Shown here: positions 1-5,478 of the stretch, one piece after another
Position numbering within the stretch: the first letter of the stretch is position 1
Layout of the letters: every line of letters begins with the position of its first letter
Assembly (NCBI GenBank): GCA_011390535.1
Contig: JAABSF010000215.1
Location: 1-5,478, forward strand
DNA: 5,478 nucleotides
From: Deltaproteobacteria bacterium
GTDB taxonomy: Bacteria; Myxococcota_A; Polyangia; HGW-17; SLPX01
Direction: 5' to 3'
The notes under the pieces: generated by a model
Seen by the model: only the letters and a program-made list of their open reading frames with translations
The model's database searches: none
What the model was told of the DNA's origin: nothing
Program-made: the position numbers and the translations under genes

Positions 1-5
1 GTAGT

Positions 6-11
6 AGGAGG
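6..11 (+). promoter_or_regulatory. Ribosome binding site of the FHA-CpaF gene
   Basis: A perfect AGGAGG lies four bases before the ATG at 16. It supports that ATG as the true start, and the FHA fold begins within a few residues of it. Only 15 bases upstream are visible, so no promoter can be judged. The gene may be internal to a longer operon that begins outside the window. Confidence 0.85.
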
Positions 12-15
12 ATTT

Positions 16-2130
16 ATGTTCAATTTAGTCATCACTGAAAAGGGTGGTGAACCAAAAAAGGTCAAATTCGACAAGACGGAAATCACCATTGGTCGTGTCA
101 AAGGAAATGATATTATTCTGCCTAAGGGCAATGTATCTAAAAGACACTCAAGGATCCTGTTAAAAGACGGCAAGTTTATTATAGTGGATCTAAGGAGCAC
201 AAACGGAACTTATGTAAACGGTCGAAAGATCACCAGTCCATTGGTTTTACAACCGAGCGACAAGGTTTATGTAGGTGATTTTATATTGCAGGTTGAGCCG
301 CCGGCCGGGGCACAACCTCAAGCGGCAGCCCCACAACCGGCTAAGCCTCCTCCGCCGAGGCGAAGGGGTGCTGCTCCACCTCCTCCTGGACAGCGAGGTC
401 CGGCACCATCGGGTGGTCGTCCGGCTGCACCTCCCAGCCATCAGCCGCCGGCTGCAGAAGAGGAGCCGCCCCCAATGGATGAAGGGATGGGTGCAGCCGC
501 TGTAGCCCCTGCAGCACCTCCCCCTAGAAGGCGCTCTAGATCTGCACCACCGCCTAGGCAAGCGAGGGATTCTCAAGGATCTCCCAAGCCTCCGGTACAA
601 CCTCCGGCACAGGATTTCGAGCCTGCTCCGAGACAAGAACAGCCTGCCAGGCAAGCACCAGAGCCAAGGCCACAATCTGCAGCATCGCCTCCACCCGCGG
701 TGGCTGAACAAAGGCAACAACCAGCTCGAGGGGCAGGGGCGCCGGATGATAGAAGGCGAAAGAAGGCTGGCTCACCAAAGCCTGCCCCAAGAAGAGATGA
801 GGAGGTGACTCCAATACCCTCGGAGCGAGGACAAATATCATCCAGTGATCCTCGCAGGCAGAAGCTCACGGAAATACAGAAAATAGTTCATGATAAACTT
901 ATAACGGCGATGGATCTTCGTCGCTTGGATATCGAGGAGTTGGCTGATGAGGAGCTATGGGATAAGACGGAAAACACCATAGCCGATATCGTTACTGATA
1001 TGGACTCAAAGGGCGAGATACCTTCATTTGTTGATAAAGAGCAACTGATAACTGATGTATTGAATGAAGCCCTCGGGCTTGGTCCGCTTGAAGAGTTTGT
1101 AGATGATGATAGTGTCACAGAGATAATGGTGAACCATGCTGAGCAGATCTATTTAGAGCGTGAAGGCAGGTTGGTTCTCTCTGAGAAGGTTTTTTCATCA
1201 CAGAAGGCTGTGATGGGGGTTATCGAGCGCATTGTGGCCCCGATAGGACGTCGGATCGACGAGAGCTCTCCTCTTGTGGATGCCAGGTTGAAAGATGGGT
1301 CCCGTGTTAATGCCATTATTCCGCCCCTTGCCCTTAAAGGGCCGGCGCTGACCATTCGAAAATTCAACAAAGAAATGTTGGGTCCGAAGGAGCTTATCGG
1401 GTTCGGTACCATAACAAATGGGATGGTGCATTTCTTGAAGATGTGTGTCGAAGCACGAAAAAACATGGTTATTTCCGGTGGGACAGGCTCCGGTAAAACG
1501 ACGACCTTGAACATTGTTTCCAATTTCATTCCTGAAGGTGAGCGAGTCATCACAGTTGAAGATGCAGCAGAGTTGCAGATGCATCACGATCACTGGATAC
1601 AGCTTGAAAGCCGACCGCCCAATATTGAGGGAAAAGGAGAGATCGCCATTCGGGATCTTGTAAAAAATACTTTGCGCATGCGTCCGGATCGGATCATTGT
1701 AGGAGAGTGTAGAAGTGGAGAAGCCCTTGATATGCTTCAAGCGATGAATACAGGACACGATGGCTCATTGACTACAGCTCATGCTAACAGCCCCCGCGAT
1801 GTTCTGGCCAGACTTGAGACCATGGTATTAATGAGCGGTATGGAGCTTCCCATAAAAGCAATAAGAGAGCAAATCGCCGCTGCTATCGACATAATTGTAC
1901 AGCAGACAAGGTTCTCTGATGGGACAAGAAAGATAACGAATATCACCGAAGTCACTGGAATGGAAGGTGATGTCCTGACCTTGCAAGATATTTTCGTCTT
2001 CCGCCAAGAGGGGTTCGATGAAAATGACAAAGTCGCAGGAAGATTTGTGGCGACTGGTTTCATCCCAAGGTTCTATGAAGATCTGCAGCGGAGAGGCATC
2101 CCGGTGGATATGAGTATTTTCCGGGAATAA
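16..2130 (+). CDS. cpaF: FHA domain-containing CpaF/TadA-family secretion ATPase
   Basis: Hexameric ATPase of the type II/IV secretion superfamily. By family knowledge, CpaF/TadA hydrolyses ATP at the inner membrane to drive Tad (Flp) pilus assembly or a related secretion machine. Seen in the protein: an FHA domain at residues about 22-93 (GR at 26-27, S41-K-R-H44, STNGTYVNG at 61-69); a Pro/Arg/Ala/Gln-rich linker at about 94-265; an N-terminal ATPase subdomain at about 285-450, including the GLGPLEEF segment characteristic of CpaF; Walker A GGTGSGKTT at 488-496; the Asp box VITVEDAAEL at 511-520; Walker B DRIIVGE at 558-564; and the His box TGHDGSLTTAHANS at 579-592. All catalytic motifs are intact, so it should be active. 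Ordinary CpaF proteins are around 450 residues; the excess is the FHA domain and linker. The FHA domain implies binding to a phosphothreonine partner, possibly the downstream FHA/TPR system. The gene symbol is by family only. A PilT/PilB ATPase is less likely, given the CpaF-like segments. Confidence 0.93.
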   Translation: MFNLVITEKGGEPKKVKFDKTEITIGRVKGNDIILPKGNVSKRHSRILLKDGKFIIVDLRSTNGTYVNGRKITSPLVLQPSDKVYVGDFILQVEPPAGAQPQAAAPQPAKPPPPRRRGAAPPPPGQRGPAPSGGRPAAPPSHQPPAAEEEPPPMDEGMGAAAVAPAAPPPRRRSRSAPPPRQARDSQGSPKPPVQPPAQDFEPAPRQEQPARQAPEPRPQSAASPPPAVAEQRQQPARGAGAPDDRRRKKAGSPKPAPRRDEEVTPIPSERGQISSSDPRRQKLTEIQKIVHDKLITAMDLRRLDIEELADEELWDKTENTIADIVTDMDSKGEIPSFVDKEQLITDVLNEALGLGPLEEFVDDDSVTEIMVNHAEQIYLEREGRLVLSEKVFSSQKAVMGVIERIVAPIGRRIDESSPLVDARLKDGSRVNAIIPPLALKGPALTIRKFNKEMLGPKELIGFGTITNGMVHFLKMCVEARKNMVISGGTGSGKTTTLNIVSNFIPEGERVITVEDAAELQMHHDHWIQLESRPPNIEGKGEIAIRDLVKNTLRMRPDRIIVGECRSGEALDMLQAMNTGHDGSLTTAHANSPRDVLARLETMVLMSGMELPIKAIREQIAAAIDIIVQQTRFSDGTRKITNITEVTGMEGDVLTLQDIFVFRQEGFDENDKVAGRFVATGFIPRFYEDLQRRGIPVDMSIFRE
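295..810 (+). other. Low-complexity Pro/Arg/Ala/Gln-rich linker within the CpaF fusion
   Basis: This encodes about residues 94-265, between the FHA domain and the ATPase. It consists of proline runs (PPPP, PPP) interspersed with RRR, PAPR and QPA-like segments, and is richer in G and C than the flanking coding sequence. The composition predicts a disordered, basic tether. Such repeats leave long open frames on the other strand here; those frames show no domain signature and are taken as shadows. Linker length would be expected to vary between relatives through repeat slippage. Confidence 0.8.
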
Positions 2131-2138
2131 TTTATTTT

Positions 2139-2144
2139 GGAGAG
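2139..2144 (+). promoter_or_regulatory. Ribosome binding site fixing the GTG start of the second gene
   Basis: GGAGAG lies six bases before the GTG at 2151, inside the 20-nt gap after the ATPase stop codon. No ATG is available nearby in this frame, and the encoded beta-strand-rich domain starts immediately, so GTG is the likely start. The short gap contains no terminator or promoter and argues for co-transcription with the ATPase gene. Confidence 0.75.
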
Positions 2145-2150
2145 AAATAG

Positions 2151-4364
2151 GTGTACTCGATAAGTGTTGTCGATGGCTCGGGCGTAGAAGTCGGCCGTTT
2201 TGATCAAATAACTGACGAGACAGGGTTGATCTCCATTGGTGGTGGGGCCGGTGATCACATAAACGTTCCCGGGTTGGTGCCGGAGCAGGTTTATCTCTAT
2301 GTTTCCGATGGCCAAATGGTATTGGAAGATGCAGCCGGAAACGGAGTTGTGGTGGTGGACGGGTACGCTCTAGAAGGCCCGTGTTTCATAACTCCAGAAA
2401 ACATTGTAACATTTCAGGGATATAACCTTCATTTATTAGGGCCCGATATTGTTGGTGCGGCACCACCGGGTGAAGAAGCTCTACTACCCCCTCCTCCGGC
2501 CGATGAGGCTGGTTATTCTTCTCATGAAGGAGCTTCTTCCGCCTCCGGGGATTTTGACGGAGCAGAATCAGCGCCCTATGAACCGGCAGAGTCGCAGGGG
2601 CATTATTACCAAGCAGGGGCTGCTCAAGTGGCGATGGATCTAGCCTACGCACCAGGAGGGCCCGCTGTAAGCCGCGGTCCTCTAAAGTTGACAGCTCTCT
2701 CGGGTCTGATGACAGGCAAAGAGTTCTTGTTGGAGGAGAATAACGAATATGATGTAGGGCGGGATGAAGATGAAGCTCTGGAAGTTCCTCTGGATGATCC
2801 AACGGTAAGTAGAAGGCACGCTCGGCTTCGTGTGAGTGAAGGTGGTGTGATGGTTTTGGACCTCAGGAGCACCAACGGCACTTTCATCAACGGCCAAGAG
2901 GTAAAGCGGGAGCTTGCTGTTTCAGGAGACCGGTTGCGTTTCGCAGAGGTGGGGTTCAAGCTCTCAAAAGTCGAACCCTTGGCCGAAACGAAAGAGAAAA
3001 AGGCCCCAAATTCCCGGAAGTTGATAATCATGGCGGCTGCTGCTGTCGTTTTGGTTGGGCTTGTAGTGGCGGGTTATGCAATCAAGGGCAGAATAGACCG
3101 AAAAAAAAGCCAGGTTAAACAAGTCGCGAGAAAAGAGACACTCGGAGAGAGACAGCGAAGGCAATTTAGAGAAGCTATGGATCGTGGTCGAAAGAGCCTT
3201 GATTCGCAGGAGTGGAGCGTTGCCATATCAGCTTTTGAGGAGGCCTTGGAGGATTTTCCTTCCAAGCAAGACAAAGAACGAGCCGAAGATTTGCTGGAGA
3301 AGGCAAAAAAAGAGCAGAAAAACAAAAATGTGCTGGCTGAAGCCAATAAAGCCTTCAGCACCACAGGTGGAGATATAGAAGGTTATCAAAAGGCTTTAAA
3401 ACTTTTCAAAAGAATTCCAATGGAGTCTTTTTACAGTGTAGAGGCACGAGATAAAATTGAGAGGATAAGCCTTAGATTAGCAAGGCTTTATCTTACACAG
3501 GCCCTGACCTATGCAAAAGGGCGACGCCTTAATAATAGAGCGAAAGCGCACAAGTTTTATTGTGATTATTTCGATGTGTTGGGCAATGTAGGCAGGACGG
3601 TTGTGGCGGAAAGCAAATATCGCGATCAGTTGAAAGACTTGGAAAAAGACTTGGATAAGAAAAAGAGGCTCCTGAAGAGAAGGAAAATAGATTTCTCACC
3701 ATGTGAAGCTGCCAGGTTCTTACAGAAGCCCATAATGATTGCAGGAAAGGAAAAAATCGACCCCGCTGAAGAGATTCGCAAAAAATATGAAAACGAGGAT
3801 CTCGTCGGTGTGTTGATGCTATATCACAAAGGCGAGACCGATCAGGCCATCAGCAGGCTCATAAAACTCAGAAAGAAGAGCAGCCTTCGGAAAAAGGCGG
3901 TGCTGACCAGTGAACTTCATCAACAACTCGCCATGATAAAAGGAAAATTAGCCGAAGGTGACAGCGCCCTCCAGCGAGGAGATGTCAAGAAAGCCGATGA
4001 AGCTTATTCAGATGCCTTCAAGGTTGAAGAGCGAATCTTGCCGGAAGGTTTGAAGAGCCAGACCAGAGAGAATGCTTCGACACGTTTGGCCGACAAGTAT
4101 AACGATCTGGGAGAGGCGCAGTTTAAGCTGGGACGATATAAAGAAGCTTACAAGCATTGGAGCCGAGGTAAACACTTTGATCCCTCTCAAACAAAGATCT
4201 TGAATGGGTTAGTGCAACTCGAGCGAGAAGCCCAACGCTTACTACAACAAGCAAAGTCCACAGGTTCCTCTGAACAGGCAAAAGATCTTTATGAAATGGT
4301 CAAATCCATAACCACCCCCGATTCACCTACGCACAAAGAAGCAGTAGAAGCCTTGACTAAATAG
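2151..4364 (+). CDS. Membrane-anchored double-FHA / TPR-repeat protein
   Basis: Probable scaffold or regulator of the adjacent CpaF machine. Visible architecture: residues 1-97 resemble an FHA sandwich but lack its binding residues; about 98-175 is an acidic, proline/serine-rich linker; 178-275 is a canonical FHA domain (GR at 203-204, S220-R-R-H223, STNGTFING at 240-248); a single hydrophobic helix lies at about 291-311 (AAAAVVLVGLVVAGYA core), flanked by Lys/Arg; the rest is charged helix. TPR-like helical pairs are recognisable at about 334-370 (WSVAISAFEEALEDFP), 597-626 (GDVKKADEAYSDAF) and 643-677 (GEAQFKLGRYKEAYKHWSRG). The inferred topology is FHA domains in the cytoplasm and the TPR region in the periplasm, though positive charges on both sides of the helix weaken this. 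The gene follows cpaF by 20 nt and is probably in the same operon. Related FHA plus TPR proteins occur beside Tad-like clusters; I do not recognise a specific named family. It ends in TAG directly before RHS debris, but its C-terminus looks like a natural TPR end. Confidence 0.88.
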   Translation: MYSISVVDGSGVEVGRFDQITDETGLISIGGGAGDHINVPGLVPEQVYLYVSDGQMVLEDAAGNGVVVVDGYALEGPCFITPENIVTFQGYNLHLLGPDIVGAAPPGEEALLPPPPADEAGYSSHEGASSASGDFDGAESAPYEPAESQGHYYQAGAAQVAMDLAYAPGGPAVSRGPLKLTALSGLMTGKEFLLEENNEYDVGRDEDEALEVPLDDPTVSRRHARLRVSEGGVMVLDLRSTNGTFINGQEVKRELAVSGDRLRFAEVGFKLSKVEPLAETKEKKAPNSRKLIIMAAAAVVLVGLVVAGYAIKGRIDRKKSQVKQVARKETLGERQRRQFREAMDRGRKSLDSQEWSVAISAFEEALEDFPSKQDKERAEDLLEKAKKEQKNKNVLAEANKAFSTTGGDIEGYQKALKLFKRIPMESFYSVEARDKIERISLRLARLYLTQALTYAKGRRLNNRAKAHKFYCDYFDVLGNVGRTVVAESKYRDQLKDLEKDLDKKKRLLKRRKIDFSPCEAARFLQKPIMIAGKEKIDPAEEIRKKYENEDLVGVLMLYHKGETDQAISRLIKLRKKSSLRKKAVLTSELHQQLAMIKGKLAEGDSALQRGDVKKADEAYSDAFKVEERILPEGLKSQTRENASTRLADKYNDLGEAQFKLGRYKEAYKHWSRGKHFDPSQTKILNGLVQLEREAQRLLQQAKSTGSSEQAKDLYEMVKSITTPDSPTHKEAVEALTK

Positions 4365-4365
4365 A

Positions 4366-4563
4366 GTCGGAACAAAAACCACCACCAACGGAACTACTAT
4401 TACCACTACCTATGAATATGATGTTTTAGGCGCCCTCCGATCCGTCTCCTTAGACCCGATTTTGTTCGAGGGAGGAGACACAAATCTATACGGATACGTA
4501 CTAAACGACCCGGTGAATCTGACTGACGAAACTGAAATGTTTGCTTTACCTCTTTGCTCGTAA
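4366..4563 (+). pseudogene. RHS/YD-repeat protein remnant, internally deleted
   Basis: Read in the frame of codons starting at 4366, the sequence has no stop until TAA at 4561-4563 and has no plausible start. A Thr-rich stretch leads into YEYDVLGALRSVSL at 4411-4452, a YD repeat typical of RHS proteins. It runs straight into DPILFEGGDTNLYGYVLNDP at 4453-4512, then VNLTDETEMF, which is the end of the RHS-associated core domain. In intact RHS proteins more than a hundred residues (further YD repeats and the rest of the core) separate these two segments, so an in-frame deletion is inferred at about 4452/4453. The usual DPTGL/DPSGL boundary is degraded to DETEM. The remnant begins within a few bases of the upstream stop codon and is in a different frame from that gene. 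RHS genes encode large secreted polymorphic toxins; this scrap cannot make one. Confidence 0.82.
4444..4479. repeat. 7-bp inverted repeat spanning the RHS deletion junction
   Basis: GTCTCCT at 4444-4450 is matched by AGGAGAC at 4473-4479, with a 22-base loop. The inferred RHS deletion junction lies just inside the left arm. It lacks a trailing T run, so it is not a standard terminator. A 7-bp match in this space could be chance, but its position at the junction makes it worth recording. Confidence 0.35.
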
Positions 4564-4669
4564 GAAGAAATGGGATAAGGAGATTTTTCTAAAAAGGAGC
4601 AGGTTATTGTCTGCCGGTGTTTTCGTATCAGTCGCAATCATGTTTTGGTACATATGTAGATATGGCTAA
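4541..4669 (+). other. Short open frame with a possible transmembrane helix; doubtful gene
   Basis: A frame from TTG at 4541 to TAA at 4667 encodes 42 residues: a basic segment (ARKKKWDKEIFLKR) followed by a hydrophobic stretch (LLSAGVFVSVAIMFWYI) and CRYG. It overlaps the RHS remnant and the start of the PIN-domain remnant, each in another frame. No Shine-Dalgarno precedes the TTG convincingly, and there is no ATG before the helix. It may be a frame-shifted relic of a small membrane or immunity-type protein that once followed the RHS gene, or chance. I recognise no family. Confidence 0.2.
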
Positions 4670-4829
4670 GGGTATCCGTGAGCTCACAATGGGGGGAGAC
4701 GCGCGGGGAAACTTGGTGTTTGATGCACAGATTGCAGCGATCTGTATTGAAAACCACGTGTCCGAGTTTTGGACCGCGGATCGGGACTTTGCGAGGTTTC
4801 CCGGGATTGTGACGAAAAACCCATTTTGA
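4617..4829 (+). pseudogene. VapC-type PIN-domain toxin, C-terminal remnant
   Basis: Seventy codons can be read from GTG 4617 to TGA 4827-4829. The part from about residue 18 onward matches the C-terminal half of VapC ribonuclease toxins: IRELTMGGDARGNLVFDAQI, then AAICIENHVSEFWTADRDF and ARFPGIVTKNPF. These include the conserved acidic positions D36 and D55/D57 and the usual Asn-Pro ending. PIN domains normally run about 130-140 residues. The N-terminal half, with its first aspartate (xDxN region) and the glutamate, is missing, and the reading frame upstream is closed by TAA at 4590. No VapB-like antitoxin precedes it. VapC proteins cleave tRNA or rRNA as half of a toxin-antitoxin pair; this fragment should be inactive. 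No ribosome binding site is well spaced for the GTG. Confidence 0.8.
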
Positions 4830-4857
4830 TAAAACCAAGGGTTCTGAAATCACTTTT

Positions 4858-4929
4858 CGTGTATTGAATTGAATGGAGCAGAGAGCGGTTATTCGTGTAT
4901 TTAATTAAATAGAGCAGAGGGCGGTTATT
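4858..4929. repeat. Two tandem copies of a 36-bp unit
   Basis: Copy 1 is 4858-4893 and copy 2 is 4894-4929. Both start CGTGTATT and end GCGGTTATT, with GAGCAGAG in the middle. They differ at four positions (32 of 36 identical): three G bases in the AT-rich half of copy 1 are T or A in copy 2, plus one A/G change near the end. There is no spacer between copies, so this is not a CRISPR array. Copy 2 supplies the TAA stop codon of the minus-strand gene, and the same triplet recurs in copy 1. Confidence 0.9.
4898..4911. repeat. 14-bp perfect palindrome in repeat copy 2
   Basis: TATTTAATTAAATA is its own reverse complement. The matching segment of copy 1 (TATTGAATTGAATG) is not palindromic, so the substitutions between copies created or destroyed the symmetry. 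It lies in the short gap between the convergent PIN remnant and the minus-strand gene. It has no GC stem, so it is a poor terminator; protein binding is possible but unsupported. Confidence 0.55.
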
Positions 4930-5478
4930 CTTGCGCCGCAGCGCGTTGCCATACTCCATCGGCTACTACAGGCTCATCGTTTAGATCTTTTCCTTTGAAA
5001 ACAGCGACAACTAGGACGGTATCGGAGGGGATCTTCTCTACGGAAATGCTTAATATCGGGGCCCCTGTTTTTATCGTCTTTTTTAAGGTTGCTTTATGGA
5101 CGAGGTTACGAGTTTTATCTTTCTTTTCCGTGAACACTTCAAGGGTTCCTTTTTTGAGAGGAACGCCTTTGTTTAAAAGGTTGACGTTGTTTTCTTTGGT
5201 TTCCACCAGGAGGCTGCCTCTTGTGAGGAACCGGAACAAGCCGCGTGTATAACTAACTGATCGAGGAAGGAGTTCTTCTGCGTAATCCCTGTACACACGG
5301 CGATCAAGCCATATTCTTTTCTTTCCTTCGGGGGTCTTGCCGTAGGCGAACAGTTTGATGCTACTCAGGCCGTTGGCTTTTGATGGTCGGATATAATAAA
5401 ATGCATCATCCGGTTTCAATGAGTGAAATATTTTTTCTGAAATCGTTGATGGCGCAAAGCCCATGTCGGCTTTTTGGG
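4925..5478 (-). CDS. Hypothetical protein, C-terminal part, open at the window edge
   Basis: The frame ends at TAA (complement of 4925-4927) and stays open to the window end. An ATG exists at 5464 (complement), which would give 179 residues, but no Shine-Dalgarno precedes it and the codons before it read QKAD. A longer protein starting beyond the window is therefore more likely. Residues below are counted from that ATG. Residues 56-83 (RVYRDYAEELLPRSVSYTRG, then LFRFLTRG) form an amphipathic stretch. I recall similar segments near the C-terminal end of deltaproteobacterial proteins thought to be secreted; this is memory, not a search. Residues about 85-170 alternate short beta-strand-like segments (GTLEVFTEK, APILSISVEK, TVLVVAVFKGKD) and could be an Ig-like sandwich. 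No catalytic motif, signal peptide or membrane helix is visible in this part. It is convergent with the upstream remnants, and its last codons adjoin the tandem repeat. Function unknown. Confidence 0.72.
   Translation of the reverse strand, partial: QKADMGFAPSTISEKIFHSLKPDDAFYYIRPSKANGLSSIKLFAYGKTPEGKKRIWLDRRVYRDYAEELLPRSVSYTRGLFRFLTRGSLLVETKENNVNLLNKGVPLKKGTLEVFTEKKDKTRNLVHKATLKKTIKTGAPILSISVEKIPSDTVLVVAVFKGKDLNDEPVVADGVWQRAAAQE

Noticed and set aside
247..869. Several long open frames on the minus strand and one on the plus strand inside the ATPase gene, rich in Arg, Leu, Cys and Ser
   Set aside because: They lie opposite or in shifted frame to the proline-rich linker, whose biased codons suppress stops. 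Their composition mirrors that bias and no domain motif or ribosome binding site is visible.
4365..4400. A rho-independent terminator after the FHA/TPR gene
   Set aside because: No GC-rich hairpin followed by a T run is present; the bases after the stop are A- and C-rich and fit the threonine-rich RHS reading.
4410..4637. A 75-codon minus-strand frame across the RHS remnant
   Set aside because: The plus strand in the same place gives an unmistakable YD-repeat and RHS-core sequence, whereas the minus-strand translation has no recognisable feature.
4366..4829. A functional RHS effector with a PIN-nuclease toxin tip
   Set aside because: The order RHS core then nuclease is tempting, but the RHS frame stops at 4561, the PIN frame is different and closed upstream at 4590, and the PIN domain lacks its N-terminal half. 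The ending is that of a free-standing VapC.
4858..4929. CRISPR array, because the repeat unit is 36 bp
   Set aside because: The two copies abut without spacers, there are only two, and no cas gene is present.
4638..4959. Minus-strand frames of 71 and 91 codons crossing the PIN remnant and the tandem repeat
   Set aside because: The plus strand encodes a recognisable VapC tail over 4668-4829. The minus-strand peptides only show a 12-residue echo of the DNA repeat and no known motif.
4995..5252. An 85-codon plus-strand frame opposite the minus-strand gene
   Set aside because: It is shorter than the opposing frame, which is open for the whole region to the window edge and has plausible protein composition. 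No ribosome binding site or domain supports the plus-strand reading.

Overview
The window carries a two-gene operon of Tad-type pilus/secretion character, then a short stretch of gene wreckage, then the end of an oppositely oriented gene that runs off the window. Composition is moderate. An FHA-domain-fused CpaF ATPase, a membrane FHA/TPR partner, an RHS relic and a C-terminal fragment of a type I remember from deltaproteobacterial secreted proteins together suggest a deltaproteobacterial-type organism (Myxococcota, Desulfobacterota or relatives). That placement is inference only, because there is no rRNA or core marker here.

Layout. (1) 16-2130 (+): a 704-residue protein with an N-terminal FHA domain, a Pro/Arg/Ala/Gln-rich linker of about 170 residues and a complete CpaF/TadA secretion ATPase. 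(2) 2151-4364 (+), 20 nt downstream with its own Shine-Dalgarno and a GTG start: a 737-residue protein with a degenerate FHA-like domain, an acidic/proline linker, a canonical FHA domain, one transmembrane helix and a helical TPR-like C-terminal half. (3) 4366-4563 (+): the remnant of an RHS/YD-repeat protein, starting almost at the stop codon of gene 2. One YD repeat is joined in frame directly to the terminal RHS-core motif, and everything between is missing. (4) 4617-4829 (+): the C-terminal half of a VapC-type PIN-domain toxin with no N-terminal half and no antitoxin. (5) 4858-4929: two tandem copies of a 36-bp unit, the second containing a 14-bp perfect palindrome. (6) 4925-5478 (-): the C-terminal part of a protein still open at the window edge, with an AEELLPRSVSYTRGL-type segment followed by a predicted beta-rich domain.

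How it works together. The two large genes probably act as a unit. The ATPase would power pilin assembly or secretion from the cytoplasmic face of the inner membrane. The membrane protein would place a second phosphothreonine-reading FHA domain in the cytoplasm and a TPR scaffold on the other side. The two canonical FHA domains share a nearly identical binding-loop signature (DLRSTNGT followed by Y/F, V/I, NG). That suggests control by Ser/Thr phosphorylation, although no kinase lies in the window. The TadB/TadC-like membrane platform genes that often follow CpaF are absent here. The region from 4365 to about 4930 looks like a recombination or decay zone between the operon and the convergent gene.
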